Assembly: GCA_965661105.1 (NCBI GenBank) | Contig: CBFICR010000034.1 | Location: 1-30,873 of the forward strand | DNA length: 30,873 bases | Direction: 5' to 3' | Source of the DNA: Eutrophocola sp965661105 | GTDB lineage: Bacteria > Pseudomonadota > Gammaproteobacteria > Pseudomonadales > Pseudohongiellaceae | Part shown: positions 8,393 to 17,800 of the stretch, piece after piece | How positions within the stretch are numbered: position 1 is the stretch's first letter | Layout of the letters: every line of letters begins with the position of its first letter | The notes under the pieces: generated by a model | Told to the model about the DNA's origin: nothing | Seen by the model: only the letters and a program-made list of their open reading frames with translations | The model's database searches: none | Translations under genes and position numbers: made by a program

Positions 8393-9340
8393 TTAATCTA
8401 TTACTTTTACCACAATCGCTTTAGGCGCATAGACCAGCTTTCCACCTTTTGAATAGGCCAGTGCCACTCTGTAGGTGCCTTCCTGTAAAGTCCCGGTACT
8501 GATGGTGACGTTATAGCTTTCTTCCAGTGAGTTGGTCTTGATATGCGAACCCAGCCCGGCAATAGTTTGATCCCAGACTTCGTAATTGCCATCTTCATTC
8601 ATAAAGGATAATACCGGGCCATCATTGGTGACAGACAGAAGAACGACATACACTTCACCCGCCATGCCCTGATCTGCCGGATCAATATTGATAGTGCCGG
8701 CTATGGTGACGTCATCACTGGAGGTAAATTGGGTTTTTGTTGTGGCGCCGCCATCAGCTGAAGCACCGCTGGCAAAGCTGGCGTTGCTTGCTGATCCACC
8801 CACTGCTTTTACTTTCGTGGCCGTTTCCTGGGGTATCGATGCAGGATCGACGCCTCCAAAGGCATTGCCCGGGTCTATTTCCAGGTTATAAACAATAGTC
8901 TGGTCAAATAATTCCCCTTCGACGCCCAGAGTTGCCTCAACGCGAATAATATTTTCAAACACTTCGCCGATAAAGGTGTTATTTACATCTTCAAAGCCGG
9001 CCACTTCAGCTGTGGTTGCTCCCTGAAAAAACAGACCATCTCCCAATTCAGTCTCAAAATTTAACCAATGGTCAGGATCCTCGCTTTCTACTGTAATAAT
9101 GCCCCCGTCGATGCTTAGAAAAATCGAGGAGGGTGGGGGGGTAACACAACATTGATGGTTGGCCGGATCTACCACAGATTCAACAGTGACTGGCGCTACT
9201 GGGATTATAAACGTCCCTTGTGTAACCTCGAATTCATCAATGATGACTTTGTCGGTTTGTGCGTTAGTCGGGATTGAGAATGATAAAAACGGGGTGAGTA
9301 CAAATACTAATTTACAAAAAAAATGAGTGTAACAGCGCAT
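8393..9340 (-). CDS. Secreted protein of unknown function
   Basis: A 315-residue exported protein that I do not recognise. The start ATG has GGAG six bases upstream. The signal peptide spans roughly residues 1-27 (LVFVLTPFLSFSIPTNAQ). A vicinal Cys pair sits in HQCCVTPPPSS, the only Cys residues of the mature part, suggesting a rare vicinal disulfide or a metal site. The middle is acidic and beta-rich; residues about 180-200 are a Gly/Ala/Ser linker (GGSASNASFASGASADGGAT). The C-terminal 110 residues (DDVTIAGTINIDPADQGMAG, VLLSVTNDG, GNYEVWDQTIAGLGSH, GTYRVALAYSKGGKLVY) look like an Ig-like or macroglobulin-like beta domain. It stands alone and is convergent with csoR. Confidence 0.6.
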   Translation of the reverse strand: MRCYTHFFCKLVFVLTPFLSFSIPTNAQTDKVIIDEFEVTQGTFIIPVAPVTVESVVDPANHQCCVTPPPSSIFLSIDGGIITVESEDPDHWLNFETELGDGLFFQGATTAEVAGFEDVNNTFIGEVFENIIRVEATLGVEGELFDQTIVYNLEIDPGNAFGGVDPASIPQETATKVKAVGGSASNASFASGASADGGATTKTQFTSSDDVTIAGTINIDPADQGMAGEVYVVLLSVTNDGPVLSFMNEDGNYEVWDQTIAGLGSHIKTNSLEESYNVTISTGTLQEGTYRVALAYSKGGKLVYAPKAIVVKVID

Positions 9341-9564
9341 AATGGCTCCAGTTCATTAACTTTAAAATTCGGGGCTTATTCGCAACATAAAACGACGAAC
9401 TGATGGCATATTAATACCAGCTGGTTAAAAAAGTCCAGAAACGGACAATAAATCCCATCCAGACAATTTGAACAAATGGTTGGCTTGCGGATCAGGATAA
9501 TCCGGAAATGTCAGTTGACGAGGAAAAATCAGGAGAACAGATTCAGTATCGGCGCCTGGATGCC

Positions 9565-9625
9565 GGAAAAAAGGGGACGGAAAAAAGGGGACGCAGGGAT
9601 TAAAATAAATCCCTGCGTCCCCTTT
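9565..9625 (-). repeat. GGGGACG repeat with an 18-bp hairpin at the DUF1501 stop codon
   Basis: A 14-base unit, GGAAAAAAGGGGAC, occurs twice in tandem (9565-9578 and 9579-9592). The second copy opens a perfect 18-bp inverted repeat (9584-9601 and 9608-9625; inner arms GGGGACGCAGGGATT / AATCCCTGCGTCCCC, 6-base loop) that overlaps the stop codon of the DUF1501 gene. On the minus strand the hairpin is followed by CCGTCCCCTTTTTTCC, so it may serve as a terminator. The style recalls GGGGAC(A/G) REP-like repeats tied to Y1 transposases. The rest of the gap 9341-9564 shows no gene. Confidence 0.75.
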
Positions 9626-10931
9626 ATTTAAACAGGTTCAGCAGCGGCGCCTGGATACCAAACTGGTTGTCCAGATTGCCTGGGACTCCGGCGAGATCGC
9701 GCAGGGCGACATGAATATGCTCCGGTGTGAGAATGATGCCGTTACTGTCCACTTGCAGGCTTTGTGAATTAACTGGCCTGGCTTCAAAGTTGTCATCGGT
9801 GGCGCCGATCACGCGGTTGCCCCTGATGCCGGCACCCATGGCCATCATACTGGTGACATTCCAGTGATCCTTGCCTCGATTGGAGTTGTAAAAAGGCGTG
9901 CGGCCAAAGTCGGAACCCACCACTACCGTTACCTTGCTCTGGAGTCCGGCAGATTCTATCTGCTCCCATAAGTGATCTATCCCTTCCAGTAACTCTGTGA
10001 GGCGACGAACGTGGTCGCGATCATGATTACCATGGGTATCAAAACCACCCATGGAGAGGTTCGCACTCACCGCAAGCCCGCTGGTGAAACTCGCCACGGC
10101 AACTTCTGCCTGTCCCGCCATGCCATTGGATACCCGTTCGGGTAAGGCATCTACCAGACGATTAAGATTGTTATCTTCGCTGCGCACAGTTTGCAGTTGC
10201 TGCAGTTGTCGTGTTTCCAGCGGCAAGGTGGAACGCCTGAGTAAACGGCCAAGCCGGTCAGAACGGGCGGCTTCAATTTTTTCATAAACCTCGTCGCTGA
10301 AATAGGGGTTACGTTTTTCCGGGTCATTCTGGGGAGAAGCCGCATTGGGATAGGCCAGTTGCTGGAAGGTAGAAGAGCCGGCCACACGCGCGGGGGCGAC
10401 CAGTGAGGCGGTAAAGTCATAACCGCCGTTGGAAATAAAGGACAGCGGTTGTTCCGGTGCCGTGGCTGCCGCCACCAGTGCACCAAAGCTGGGGTAGCCG
10501 GTTTCTATCTTGCCACTCCAGATAAAACGGGAACCAGCGTCATGATTGTTGGTTTGTGTATCAATGCCATTAATTACCAGCAAGCGTGAATAATGTTTCT
10601 GGAAAAAGGTCACCAGGTGACCGGGTGAACCGGGTTCCGGAGCTTCCGAGTCTTCAGCATAGCCGCCTACGTAGCTAATATTGCCAGCGCGCTTAATCAC
10701 ATTACGGGAAAAGTTATTCACCGGACCGCGGCCATCGGTGCGCGGTGTGTTGCCTTTGGGATCTATAAATAAGGTTGGGTCCCAACCGCCTCCCGCATTG
10801 ACCATGACCCAGAAACGATTCGGATCTGCGCCATAGGCAGGCGTCAGGGACATGGGTAAGCCTGCAGTGAAGCAGGTGCCTCCCATTAGTTTCAGTAACG
10901 ATCTTCTGTCAATTTTTTTATTCATAGACAA
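9624..10931 (-). CDS. DUF1501 domain protein, Tat-exported
   Basis: A 435-residue protein of the DUF1501 family, which has an alkaline-phosphatase/sulfatase-like fold and mostly unknown substrates. It carries a Tat signal (DRRSLLKLMGGTCFTAGLPM, cleavage near TPAYGA). Family hallmarks follow: FWVMVNAGGGWDPTLFID, the NNHDAGSRFIWSG segment, SMGGFDTHGNHDRDHVRRL and VVVGSDFGRTPFYNSNRGKD followed by HWNVTSMMAMGAGIRGN. His and Asp residues in these blocks would form the metal site. The start overlaps the 3' end of the upstream cytochrome gene by 14 bases, a clear sign of co-translation. DUF1501 proteins are commonly paired with planctomycete-type cytochrome or DUF1800 proteins, and this pair follows that pattern. 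Confidence 0.92.
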   Translation of the reverse strand: MSMNKKIDRRSLLKLMGGTCFTAGLPMSLTPAYGADPNRFWVMVNAGGGWDPTLFIDPKGNTPRTDGRGPVNNFSRNVIKRAGNISYVGGYAEDSEAPEPGSPGHLVTFFQKHYSRLLVINGIDTQTNNHDAGSRFIWSGKIETGYPSFGALVAAATAPEQPLSFISNGGYDFTASLVAPARVAGSSTFQQLAYPNAASPQNDPEKRNPYFSDEVYEKIEAARSDRLGRLLRRSTLPLETRQLQQLQTVRSEDNNLNRLVDALPERVSNGMAGQAEVAVASFTSGLAVSANLSMGGFDTHGNHDRDHVRRLTELLEGIDHLWEQIESAGLQSKVTVVVGSDFGRTPFYNSNRGKDHWNVTSMMAMGAGIRGNRVIGATDDNFEARPVNSQSLQVDSNGIILTPEHIHVALRDLAGVPGNLDNQFGIQAPLLNLFK

Positions 10932-13506
10932 ACCTGTAATCAGCCAGCAGGTAAGACACCACAGCCATCCAGCCGCGAATAATGTAATCCGGGTCTTCGC
11001 TTAACCTGTTATCAATGTCTTTCGCTTCATCGCGCAGGTCTTCACCGCTGTCAAGGTCACGATTACGTTTGCAGTAGGAAGGCAGTCGGTTAACTTCCCA
11101 CTTCTTTTCAGCCGCAGCGATTTCTGCCTGCCCCAGTGCCACTACATCCATGAACAGATCCTCGGTATAGGAAAACTCGGGGTCGTCATAATTGCGTTCC
11201 TCACCCAGCAGAAGGGCATGCAGGTAACGAATATTTTTTCTGATGGCCTCCAGTCCCTTGGGATAGGGATCGCCATTTTCATACCAGGGCTTGCTGGCCA
11301 GAGTGACGAACGGGAAAAGAATATTTTCATCTTCCTTGCCAAGCTGCTGGTTGAGAAATTCATTGGGCACGGTGTAGCAGGCCATTTCGTTTGCCATACG
11401 AAACTGGACGGCGCCCATCAAACCATTGGGATCGGTCAGGGGCTTGATCACGTTATCAGAATCAATGCCGCCATAAATTTGCTGAAAGTAGCGACTTTTG
11501 TTTAAGAGGCGAGCCTCCCAGTCTTTTTCAATATTCTTGTGGTAGTTGTCCAGACTGCCACGCCATTCAACGCCGGTGACTGCCGAGAGTTTTTTATGCA
11601 GTTGTTCCGGGGCGAGTAACATTTTTGCACCGGTATCACTGTGTAACAATTCGTTGGCATCGGCTGTGAGACCTTTGGCCTGCCAGTAAGGACTGAGGAG
11701 AATCTCTCGCACGAGAGTCTTCAGATTCAGATTGTCCTGCTCAAAAGTCCGTTGGATGTCACTGAGAATGGCTCTTTCCGATACATAGGCAGACTGGGCG
11801 GTGGCATCTGCATCTTCCCCTGGCGACAACATGGGTTCCTTGCCGGTAAGGCCACGCACCATGATCCTGACCATGGCCTTGGCAAAGCGCGGGTCATTGG
11901 CAATTTCACTGGCCAGCCATTGCAGGGAGCTGTCGATATTGCCTTTTAATGGCATGGGCTTACCGGCAAATCCGCGGCCTTCCATATCACTGAACCAGCC
12001 GTATTTACTTAAGCGGCTGGGGCGATACACGCCGCGATCCGTCCAGTTCTGAAACAGCGACGCCACGGGGTCCAGCACCGAATGGCACTTGGAGCATTCC
12101 GGGTTGTCGATAGTGGGTATGGCATTATCGATATCTACCGCATTACCAGGTCGGGTACCTTCAATGGCAAGAATGTCGGTATCAAGAAAATAGTCATAGA
12201 TGACCCGTGCTCGCCCACGATTACGATTGGTAAAGGTGGTTGGATAGCGATTCAGAAACATGGTTGAGGTGAGGATGCCGGCATGGGGAATACCTGGAAT
12301 TTTCGCTTCGACAAATTCAAACGGGTTTTCCGGATCATTGAACGCAAGCCCTTCCACACCATAGCTGCGCGCAGAGAACGGGCTTAGCATGAGGTAGTCT
12401 GCTGTCAGAATTTCCGATAAAGGACGATCATTTTTGACCACATGTTTAATCAGCTCCAGCGGCTCCATGGCGACCGCATTGTTGGTGCTGTTACGAATGT
12501 CGTCATAATTTTCAGCGCGTTCCTTGCCCTCTGGGTCAAACCAGCGTGCGTCGGGAAAGTCGTCCTTGTTTAACAGTCGTATAGCACCCTCCGCGCTGTT
12601 TGAACTGAGGTACTTGTTGGTTAACAGGTACAGGTTAAAAATTTCTGCTACCCGATCCAGAAACGCTTCTTCTTCCATCATGTCTTCAATGGCATCGCTT
12701 AAACCAGTGTCTGGATCATTTTGTACCCGGGCAATTTCTGTCGTGGTGGGCAATCTGTTAAGCAGGTTCAGGCTGGCTTTGCGCAACACTTCGGTATCGC
12801 TCATCAGAATAAGGCCATCGATGGATTTGATGGCCTGATTGGGGGCATTAAGAACCGACAGGATAAATTCTGCCATGTTGGCTGCGCAATTGTCATCGCA
12901 AGCACCGGTGTTACCCAGCGGCATGGTGTCGCGAATATAGTTTTGTAGTGAGCTAAAGCTGTTGCAGTTGGCACAGGAAATAAGTGACGGAGCGATTGCT
13001 GTACCCAGACCGGTTTCACCATGGCAGTTGGCGCACTGCGCATCGTACTGCGCACCCAGCGCAGTGTGATCTGGATTACTGTCAGGAGGAGGCGCTTCGG
13101 AATTTTCCAGGCGTTTCACCCGGGTCAGGACAAAACGCTGGTTGTCATCCGGGGATAGCATTTCCAGTACAGCATGAAAACGTTTGCCGTTGGGCAGGCG
13201 TACTTCGAATATTTCCAGCGACCCTGTTGATGGGGTGAAAACACCCGACAAGGGCAAATCAGTTGGCGCGTTTGCATAATCGCTGGTAATCAGGGTAATG
13301 CCATCACCGGTGTCTATGTTAAAGCGTATTTCGACCGGGCCCAGATCATCAAAATCTACCCTGGGTACTACCAGATACTTTCCCTGTATGGTTGCCGGGT
13401 CTGCGCTCAGCATGCTACTGAAGCTGCATAACAGAAAAACCAGCAAGGTGTTTAGTGCGAATAATGATCGCGTTGATAGATATTTCATGGGCAAATGCTT
13501 TTTCAT
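10918..13506 (-). CDS. Cytochrome c domain protein of the DUF1592/DUF1588 type
   Basis: An 862-residue exported protein. A signal peptide (LFALNTLLVFLLCSFSSMLS, cleavage near ADP) precedes an N-terminal beta domain. A class I cytochrome c domain follows, with CANCH at residues 158-162 and a candidate axial Met in MPLGN. A large helical region leads to a second haem-type motif, CSKCH, at about 471-475 followed by SVLDPVASLFQNWTDRGVYR. This last part, with MVRGLTGKEP downstream, matches the layout of PSCyt/PSD (DUF1592, DUF1588, DUF1585) proteins first described in planctomycetes. The exact domain names are from memory. Either of two Met codons (1 or 7) could start it. It forms an operon with the DUF1501 gene, and together they probably act as a periplasmic redox or hydrolytic pair on an unknown, perhaps polymeric, substrate. 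Confidence 0.82.
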   Translation of the reverse strand: MKKHLPMKYLSTRSLFALNTLLVFLLCSFSSMLSADPATIQGKYLVVPRVDFDDLGPVEIRFNIDTGDGITLITSDYANAPTDLPLSGVFTPSTGSLEIFEVRLPNGKRFHAVLEMLSPDDNQRFVLTRVKRLENSEAPPPDSNPDHTALGAQYDAQCANCHGETGLGTAIAPSLISCANCNSFSSLQNYIRDTMPLGNTGACDDNCAANMAEFILSVLNAPNQAIKSIDGLILMSDTEVLRKASLNLLNRLPTTTEIARVQNDPDTGLSDAIEDMMEEEAFLDRVAEIFNLYLLTNKYLSSNSAEGAIRLLNKDDFPDARWFDPEGKERAENYDDIRNSTNNAVAMEPLELIKHVVKNDRPLSEILTADYLMLSPFSARSYGVEGLAFNDPENPFEFVEAKIPGIPHAGILTSTMFLNRYPTTFTNRNRGRARVIYDYFLDTDILAIEGTRPGNAVDIDNAIPTIDNPECSKCHSVLDPVASLFQNWTDRGVYRPSRLSKYGWFSDMEGRGFAGKPMPLKGNIDSSLQWLASEIANDPRFAKAMVRIMVRGLTGKEPMLSPGEDADATAQSAYVSERAILSDIQRTFEQDNLNLKTLVREILLSPYWQAKGLTADANELLHSDTGAKMLLAPEQLHKKLSAVTGVEWRGSLDNYHKNIEKDWEARLLNKSRYFQQIYGGIDSDNVIKPLTDPNGLMGAVQFRMANEMACYTVPNEFLNQQLGKEDENILFPFVTLASKPWYENGDPYPKGLEAIRKNIRYLHALLLGEERNYDDPEFSYTEDLFMDVVALGQAEIAAAEKKWEVNRLPSYCKRNRDLDSGEDLRDEAKDIDNRLSEDPDYIIRGWMAVVSYLLADYRFVYE

Positions 13507-13750
13507 CCAGGCTCAACGAGGAACCCAGTCTATGTCAGCATCTGAAACCGGATTATTAACCAGGTCACACTCCGGTTTTTCCCCAGCAGTAATGTTAAAA
13601 ACTTTGAACTGGTTGGGATTACTGGATTTGATGACAGGGAAACGGCTTGACAGGCAGACCAGCCCATAACTTTCATTTATGGCGTGACAACAAGGGGCTG
13701 GGCCATAGCAATCAATGGCCCGAAGAGAATAAAAAAGGATTACGGGGTGT
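13507..13750 (-). other. Intergenic region with a startless open frame and a hairpin
   Basis: On the minus strand a frame stays open from the end of aroG to a TGA at 13515-13517, eight bases before the cytochrome gene. It ends in protein-like sequence (QFKVFNITAGEKPECDLVNN, then PVSDADIDWVPR) but has no ATG, so it may be a decayed gene end, a small protein with an unusual start, or chance. On the plus strand an ATG at 13534 with GAGGA upstream opens 45 codons of unremarkable sequence. A hairpin GGGCCAT / ATGGCCC (13700-13721) lies 30 bases past the aroG stop, without a T-run. Confidence 0.3.
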
Positions 13751-14815
13751 TTAGTCAGTGATTCTGCGTTGCTTCACAGAGTCGGCAAGCTCGGCCAGCA
13801 GTCCACGGGTATCATCCCATGCCATGCAGGCATCTGTAATACTCTGGCCATAAGTGAGCTCCTGACCGGGTACTACTTTCTGATTACCCGCCACCAGATG
13901 ACTTTCCAGCATCACGCCCTTGATATTTTTCTCACCGTTGGCTAATTGATAGGCAACGTCACGACAAACCACAATCTGCCGCCCCGGATCCTTGTTGGAA
14001 TTGGCATGACTGCAGTCAATAATAATGTTGGGGCGCAGGCCGGCCTTCACCAGTTTTTCAGACACGTCCTGAACATTTTCCGGATCATAATTGGTATGTT
14101 TGTGGCCGCCGCGCAGAATGATATGACAGTCCTCGTTACCCGCTGTCTGAAAAATAGCCGAATGACCTTGTTTGGTCACAGACAGGAAATGATGGGAATG
14201 GGACGCGGAGCCGATGGCATCAATAGCAATTTGTACATCGCCGGTAGTGCCGTTCTTGAATCCCACCGGGCAACTCAAGCCGCTGGCCAGTTCTCGATGA
14301 CACTGGGATTCCGTGGTGCGGGCACCGATTGCGCCCCAGGAGATCAGGTCTGCTAAATACTGTGGACTGATCAGGTCAAGATATTCAGTGCCTGCCGGAA
14401 TGCCCCGGTTAGCCAGCTCCAGTAACAGGTTGCGCGCAGTACGCAGGCCTTCATTGATCTGAAAGCTGTCGTCCATGAAGGGATCATTGATCAGACCTTT
14501 CCAGCCTACCGTGGTTCGGGGTTTTTCAAAATACACGCGCATGACGATCAGCAGATCATCCTTGAGAGCCTGCATGGACTCGGCCAGATGATCGGCATAT
14601 TCCAGCGCGGCTTTGGGATCATGTATGGAACAGGGCCCGACAATTACCAATAGCCGGTCATCCTTGCCGCGTAATATATCCTGAATACCGGAGCGGGCGC
14701 TCAGGACTGTTTGTGAGGCTGTTTCTGTCAGTGGATATTCCTGCAGCAGCTGTTCTGGAGAGAGCAGCTCTTTCATGGCTTTTATTCTGAGATCGTCAGT
14801 TGCTTGCAATACCAT
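13751..14815 (-). CDS. aroG: 3-deoxy-7-phosphoheptulonate (DAHP) synthase, class I, AroG-like
   Basis: A 354-residue cytoplasmic enzyme that condenses phosphoenolpyruvate and erythrose 4-phosphate, the first step of the shikimate pathway. Class I motifs are intact: VGPCSIHDPKAALEYA, VYFEKPRTTVGWKGLINDP, GAIGARTTESQCHRELASGL followed by SCPVGFKNGT, HIILRGG and IIIDCSHANSNKD. The N-terminus (TDDLRIKAMKELLSPEQLL) resembles the Phe-sensitive E. coli AroG, which has DDLRIKEIKELL, more than AroF, and the length fits. Which amino acid inhibits it cannot be proved from sequence. It starts 44 bases after the ileS stop across a purine-rich stretch with no hairpin, so co-transcription with ileS is likely. 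The ribosome site is weak (GAGAAAACACC before ATG). Confidence 0.94.
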   Translation of the reverse strand: MVLQATDDLRIKAMKELLSPEQLLQEYPLTETASQTVLSARSGIQDILRGKDDRLLVIVGPCSIHDPKAALEYADHLAESMQALKDDLLIVMRVYFEKPRTTVGWKGLINDPFMDDSFQINEGLRTARNLLLELANRGIPAGTEYLDLISPQYLADLISWGAIGARTTESQCHRELASGLSCPVGFKNGTTGDVQIAIDAIGSASHSHHFLSVTKQGHSAIFQTAGNEDCHIILRGGHKHTNYDPENVQDVSEKLVKAGLRPNIIIDCSHANSNKDPGRQIVVCRDVAYQLANGEKNIKGVMLESHLVAGNQKVVPGQELTYGQSITDACMAWDDTRGLLAELADSVKQRRITD

Positions 14816-14859
14816 GGTGTTTTCTCTTTTCTCTTTTCTTTTGTCTTTTCGTTTATGGG

Positions 14860-17800
14860 TTAATCGTTTTTTTGAATGTCCAGTGTCAGTGCATCGCCTT
14901 CCACATCAAAACTATGCTCACTGGCAGAGTCCTGCTGAGTGAAATCGGTACACAGGGTTTCCCTGGCAATATAGTCTTTATGTTTTTCAATAGCTCGTCC
15001 CAGAGCGTTTCCGGCGGCATAATTAATGATAATGCGATCGGTGACATTCAGACCTATATCCTTGCGGGTTTTCTGAATACGGTTGATGACTTCCCTGGCG
15101 AGCCCTTCATCAATCAGTTCATCATTGAGCGCGCAATCCATATCAATGGAAATAAAGCGGTTGGACAACGCTTCGGTGCCTTCCTTAGCCTCCCGGAACA
15201 CCAGAATGTCTTCAGTGCTGAAGGTTTCGTCGTCCAGAGTAATGCTGCCAGCTTCCTGCAGAAGGTTTAGTTGTTTCGCATCCAGGTCCTGGATCTGCTG
15301 CCGATAACGATTGAATTCCTTACCCAGGCGTTTGCCCAGTACCGGGGAATTGGGCTTGGCAAACAGGGTGATGTATTTGTCTTCATCGGTGGAGTAGGCA
15401 ATAGCCTTCACATTCAACTCGGAACTGATGTAATCCTCCAGACGCGCGATCTCATCCAGCATGTCCCGACTTTCATGAATAATAGTAAGTTGCGAAAGCG
15501 GGATTTTGGTTTTGATTTTGACCTGTTCGCGTTTCTGTCGTCCCAGCAGAATAATATTCTGCATACGCGAAACCGCCTGTTCCAATACGGGCTGAATAAG
15601 GTCCTGATCGGCTTCCGGGTAATGACATAAATGGGCAGACTTGTGGCGTGTTGCGCTGTCACCAGCAAAGGCAGCCAGTTCCTGGTAAATATGCTCTGCC
15701 AGGAAGGGCGCAAAAGGCGCCATGCAGACGGTAAGTTCACTGATAGTCGTGTAAAGCGTCTGGTAGGCCGCATGTTTGTCAGCGGTCATTTCTTCCACCC
15801 AGAAACGCGAGCGGTTAAGACGAATATACCAGTTGGTCAGATCTTCTATGAATTCAAACAGGGCAGGGACCACGTTATAGAGTTTATATTCTGCCATTTC
15901 CTGGCTGACATTGGCTTTTAATGACTGCAGGCGCGACAGAATCCACTGGTCGGTAATGTTTTCCGGGACTACATGATGGGTATCGGCTTTCCAGTGATCA
16001 ATGCCGGCATAGGTCTGCAGGAATTTAAACGAGTTGTACCAGGGCAGCAGGGCGCGGCGTACCATGTCTTTTACGCCGCTGTCGGTAAAGCGCTGCTCTT
16101 CGCCTTTAACCAGGCCAGAGTTGATCAGGTACAGGCGCAAGGCATCAGCACCATATTCTTCCATGAGGATGTCCGGCGCAGTGTAGTTTTGCAGGCGCTT
16201 GGACATCTTCTTGCCGTCTTCCGCCATCACGATGCCGTTAACAATAACGTTCTTGAATGACGGTTTGTCAAACAGGGCGGTGCTCAACACCAGCAGGGTA
16301 TAAAACCAGCCACGGGTCTGGTCCAGGCCTTCAGCAATGTATTCAGCAGGAAAGCCGGCTTCAAACAAGGTCTGGTTTTCAAACGGGTAGTGCAGTTGCG
16401 CATAGGGCATGGAGCCTGATTCAAACCAGCAGTCCAGGACTTCTTCCACGCGCCGGTAGACGCCTTCTTCGCCGTCAAGGCTAAAGGCAAGCTCATCCAC
16501 ATATTCCCGATGCAGGTCTTCGACCCGGGTGCCGGAGTATTTTTCCAGTTCCTCGATTGAGCCAATACAGAGTCGATTGTCAGTGACATCGTTGATCCAT
16601 ATAGGCAGCGGGGTACCCCAGTAACGGTTACGTGAAATACACCAGTCGATGGCATTGTCGAGCCAGTTACCCATGCGACCGTCGCGGATATGATCGGGGA
16701 CCCAGTTGATTTGCTGGTTGTTGGCCGCAATGCGTTCCTTGATTTGTTCCACTTTCACATACCAGGAAGGAATGGTGCGGTAGATGATGGGGGTGTCGGA
16801 ACGGGGACAGAAAGGATAGCTGTGCTGATACACTTCCTGGATATAGAGTTTTCCTTCGTCCTTGAGTTTGCGAATGATGTCCTTGTCGGCATCCTTGACG
16901 TAGATGCCGGCGAAATCTGTCACTTCTTCGGTAAATTTACCTTCCAGGTCAACCGGGCAAACCAGGGCGTTAATGCCATTGGCTTTCAGGACCCGGAAAT
17001 CGTCCTCACCAAAAGCGGGGGCCTGATGCACAACACCGGTACCGGCTTCAGTGGTGACATAATTGTCTGCCACCACCACGAAGGCGCCTTCAGCTTCCAG
17101 TTCAGTAAAGTACGGCATAAGCGGTTCATATTTCTTGCCGACCAGTTCACTGCCAGCATGTTCGCTGATGACTTCGAGGGACTTGTGTTTGCCAATAGCG
17201 TCCAGACGCTCCTGAGCCAGGTAGATATCCTTGCCGAGTTCAGCGTCATGGACTTTTACATAGGTGATGTTGGCATTCACACACAGCGCCAGGTTGGAGG
17301 GTAGTGTCCATGGTGTGGTGGTCCAGGCGCTCAAATAGGCGTCTTCGTCTTTCAGTTTAAAAAGAACGGTGACCGCCGGATCCTGCACATCCTGATAATT
17401 GGAGCCAGCTTCGAAATTTGACAGTACCGTGCCCAGGGCAGTGGAAAAAGGGACCACTTTAACACCGCGGTAGATCAGGTCTTTTTCCCACAACTGCTTC
17501 ATCACCCACCAGACCGACTCCATAAAAGAGGGGTCCATGGTTTTATAGTCATTGTCAAAATCCACCCAGCGGCCGATACGGGTAATGGTCTTGCGCCATT
17601 CAGTGGTATAGCGCTGTACAATGCCGCGGCATTCATCGTTGTAGCCTTTCATGCCGAGTTTTTCGACGGCTTCGCTGGCAGACATGCCCAGGGCTTTGTC
17701 AATTTCATGTTCGATGGGCAGGCCATGGCAATCCCAGCCGAAACGGCGCTGCACATAATTGCCCTTCATGGTGTAGTAACGGGGAATAATGTCTTTCAGG

